Assembly (NCBI GenBank): GCA_947259575.1
Contig: CAMYMU010000049.1
Location: forward strand, 1 to 64,000
Length of the DNA: 64,000 nucleotides
Direction of reading: 5' to 3'
Origin: an uncultured Ectothiorhodospiraceae bacterium
Lineage (GTDB): Bacteria > Pseudomonadota > Gammaproteobacteria > UBA6429 > Thiohalophilaceae
Shown piece by piece: positions 63,263-64,000 of the stretch. The translations under genes were made by a program, and so were the position numbers. Every line of letters begins with the position of its first letter. Positions within the stretch are counted from its first letter, which is position 1. The notes beneath the pieces are model-generated. The model was not told the origin of the DNA and made no database searches. It saw only the letters and a program-made list of their open reading frames with translations.

Positions 63263-63862
63263 CTATTGCTCCGTCGCTGGCGCGATATATACATCTTTCG
63301 CACATTGCATATTCTTTATCGTTGTCTGCTGAACTTTACCATTAACTTTCCACTTTAGGCGCAAATCAAATAGCGAGCCGTGCTTTAGTGGGAACACGCT
63401 CATGCCCCAATTGTAATCGGCGGGCTGATAACGCTGCCGTGTAGGTAACAGAGACCATTCAAATGCAATCTTCTGCGCCGGTTTTACTTTTCGTGTTTCC
63501 CAGATGGCCTGCCAGTCTTCACGTGTTTTAAGTGAAACCTGTTGGCCTTTATATAAAATGGCCCATTCATCCAGGTCGTACTCAATCACCTGTTTCGTAT
63601 CGGCGGGTGCGACATTTTTAAAAACGCTCTGAAAGATACAATGTTCAGCAATTAACTTAACCTCATCCGGTTCAAAACCCCGACCGGCAAAATACGCTCG
63701 AGATTGATCGGGAAGTCGCTGTACAAAGCGGACAGAAAGCACGGGAGTATGCCATTCCCAGAAAGGTAATTGCGCCTGCTGATCGGTACCCGTGACCAAT
63801 TCTGCCCTGGCGGCTGGTAAGGTGAACATCAACAAGAGTAAAATGCCTATTAATTTCTTCAT
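63263..63862 (-). CDS. Exported hypothetical protein in operon with TlpA-like gene
   Basis: 199 residues from the ATG at 63862. Signal peptide LIGILLLLMFTLPAARAELV. Mature protein has RFVQRLPDQSRAYFAGRGFE, CIFQSVFKNVAP and KNMQCAKDV; the two Cys could be the TlpA substrate. Three bp before the TlpA gene, so translation is coupled. An upstream in-frame ATG at 63907 would bury the signal. No family recognised. Confidence 0.75.
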   Translation of the reverse strand: MKKLIGILLLLMFTLPAARAELVTGTDQQAQLPFWEWHTPVLSVRFVQRLPDQSRAYFAGRGFEPDEVKLIAEHCIFQSVFKNVAPADTKQVIEYDLDEWAILYKGQQVSLKTREDWQAIWETRKVKPAQKIAFEWSLLPTRQRYQPADYNWGMSVFPLKHGSLFDLRLKWKVNGKVQQTTIKNMQCAKDVYIAPATEQ

Positions 63863-64000
63863 ATCAAAATTTGACTCGTCTCTTGAATATCGACCAGAAG
63901 TTTCCATTTGATAGCTTAAACCATATCAGGTTTCTCACAAATAACCAGACTATGTGATACTCGCCAGTAATCCGGGACTGCTTATAAGACAGTAGGGTCA

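Noticed and set aside
1-64000. tRNA, rRNA, riboswitch or CRISPR features
   Set aside because: I looked for cloverleaf arms, rRNA motifs, known riboswitch cores and spaced direct repeats and saw none that hold up.

Overview
This is a 64 kb chromosomal segment of moderate GC from a gammaproteobacterium. The protein families (PpnN, GpmI, PurE/PurK, YbgA-like DUF523/DUF1722, DUF4426, DCC and CIA30 proteins, BLUF and MerR/LitR-like regulators, TusE/DsrC family) fit that class. The genus is not identifiable from the window. There are no rRNA, tRNA, CRISPR, prophage or intact transposase genes. Genes are densely packed on both strands with mostly housekeeping content.

Left end (1-5.3 kb): a nitrogen-scavenging locus. 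A partial urea/short-amide ABC binding protein (minus strand) diverges from a formamidase gene (fmdA) and an fmdB zinc-ribbon gene. These are followed by an ATP-grasp ligase gene and an isoaspartyl peptidase (iaaA). Three sigma-54 promoter matches, a 36 bp triple-dyad operator in the divergent region and a near-consensus NtrC site before the ATP-grasp gene suggest control by nitrogen limitation. fmdA and iaaA are both broken by internal out-of-frame deletions.

5.3-18.5 kb: ppnN, an outer-membrane barrel, small secreted proteins and lipoproteins, a MerB-like protein beside a histidine-rich lipoprotein, a bactofilin-like membrane protein behind what looks like a class II FNR promoter, a CPA2 antiporter, cytochrome b561, a DUF5996 protein, a quinone-reductase-like flavoprotein and gpmI.

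18.6-26.2 kb: a probable blue-light response cluster. It has a YbgA-like protein, an alpha/beta hydrolase, CIA30, DCC and BLUF proteins, two 36-residue membrane peptides flanking an SDR, and a divergent MerR/LitR-like regulator lacking a B12-binding motif. The shared intergenic region holds a consensus sigma-70 promoter and TGTCTA/TAGACA boxes. VOC, Sel1 and glutathione peroxidase genes follow.

26-46 kb: a metallophosphoesterase lipoprotein, two lipid-modifying membrane di-iron enzymes, amidohydrolase, monooxygenase, VOC and amidotransferase genes, pyruvate kinase, a YeeE/YedE (PmpA/PmpB) sulfur-transport pair with a BigR-like operator, purEK, a PDC-sensor membrane protein, a vanadium haloperoxidase, and a TetR-like regulator with a membrane hydrolase.

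46-64 kb: a row of small genes with strong ribosome binding sites, including a broken DsrC/TusE-family gene; a ferric-reductase-like membrane protein; a second CPA2 antiporter; a thioredoxin/propeller pair; a large CHASE-GAF hybrid histidine kinase fused into an operon with a periplasmic binding protein; an FAH-family hydrolase; a TauE transporter; and a TlpA operon at the right edge.

Two dispersed repeat classes run through the intergenic regions: short REP-like palindromes (GGGTCAGAG, GGTCGGTGACA and GGGACAGA types), often placed where terminators would be, and longer decayed copies of one unidentified sequence that still shows codon-like divergence. Five loci in all carry frame-destroying lesions, suggesting ongoing gene decay or local assembly errors.
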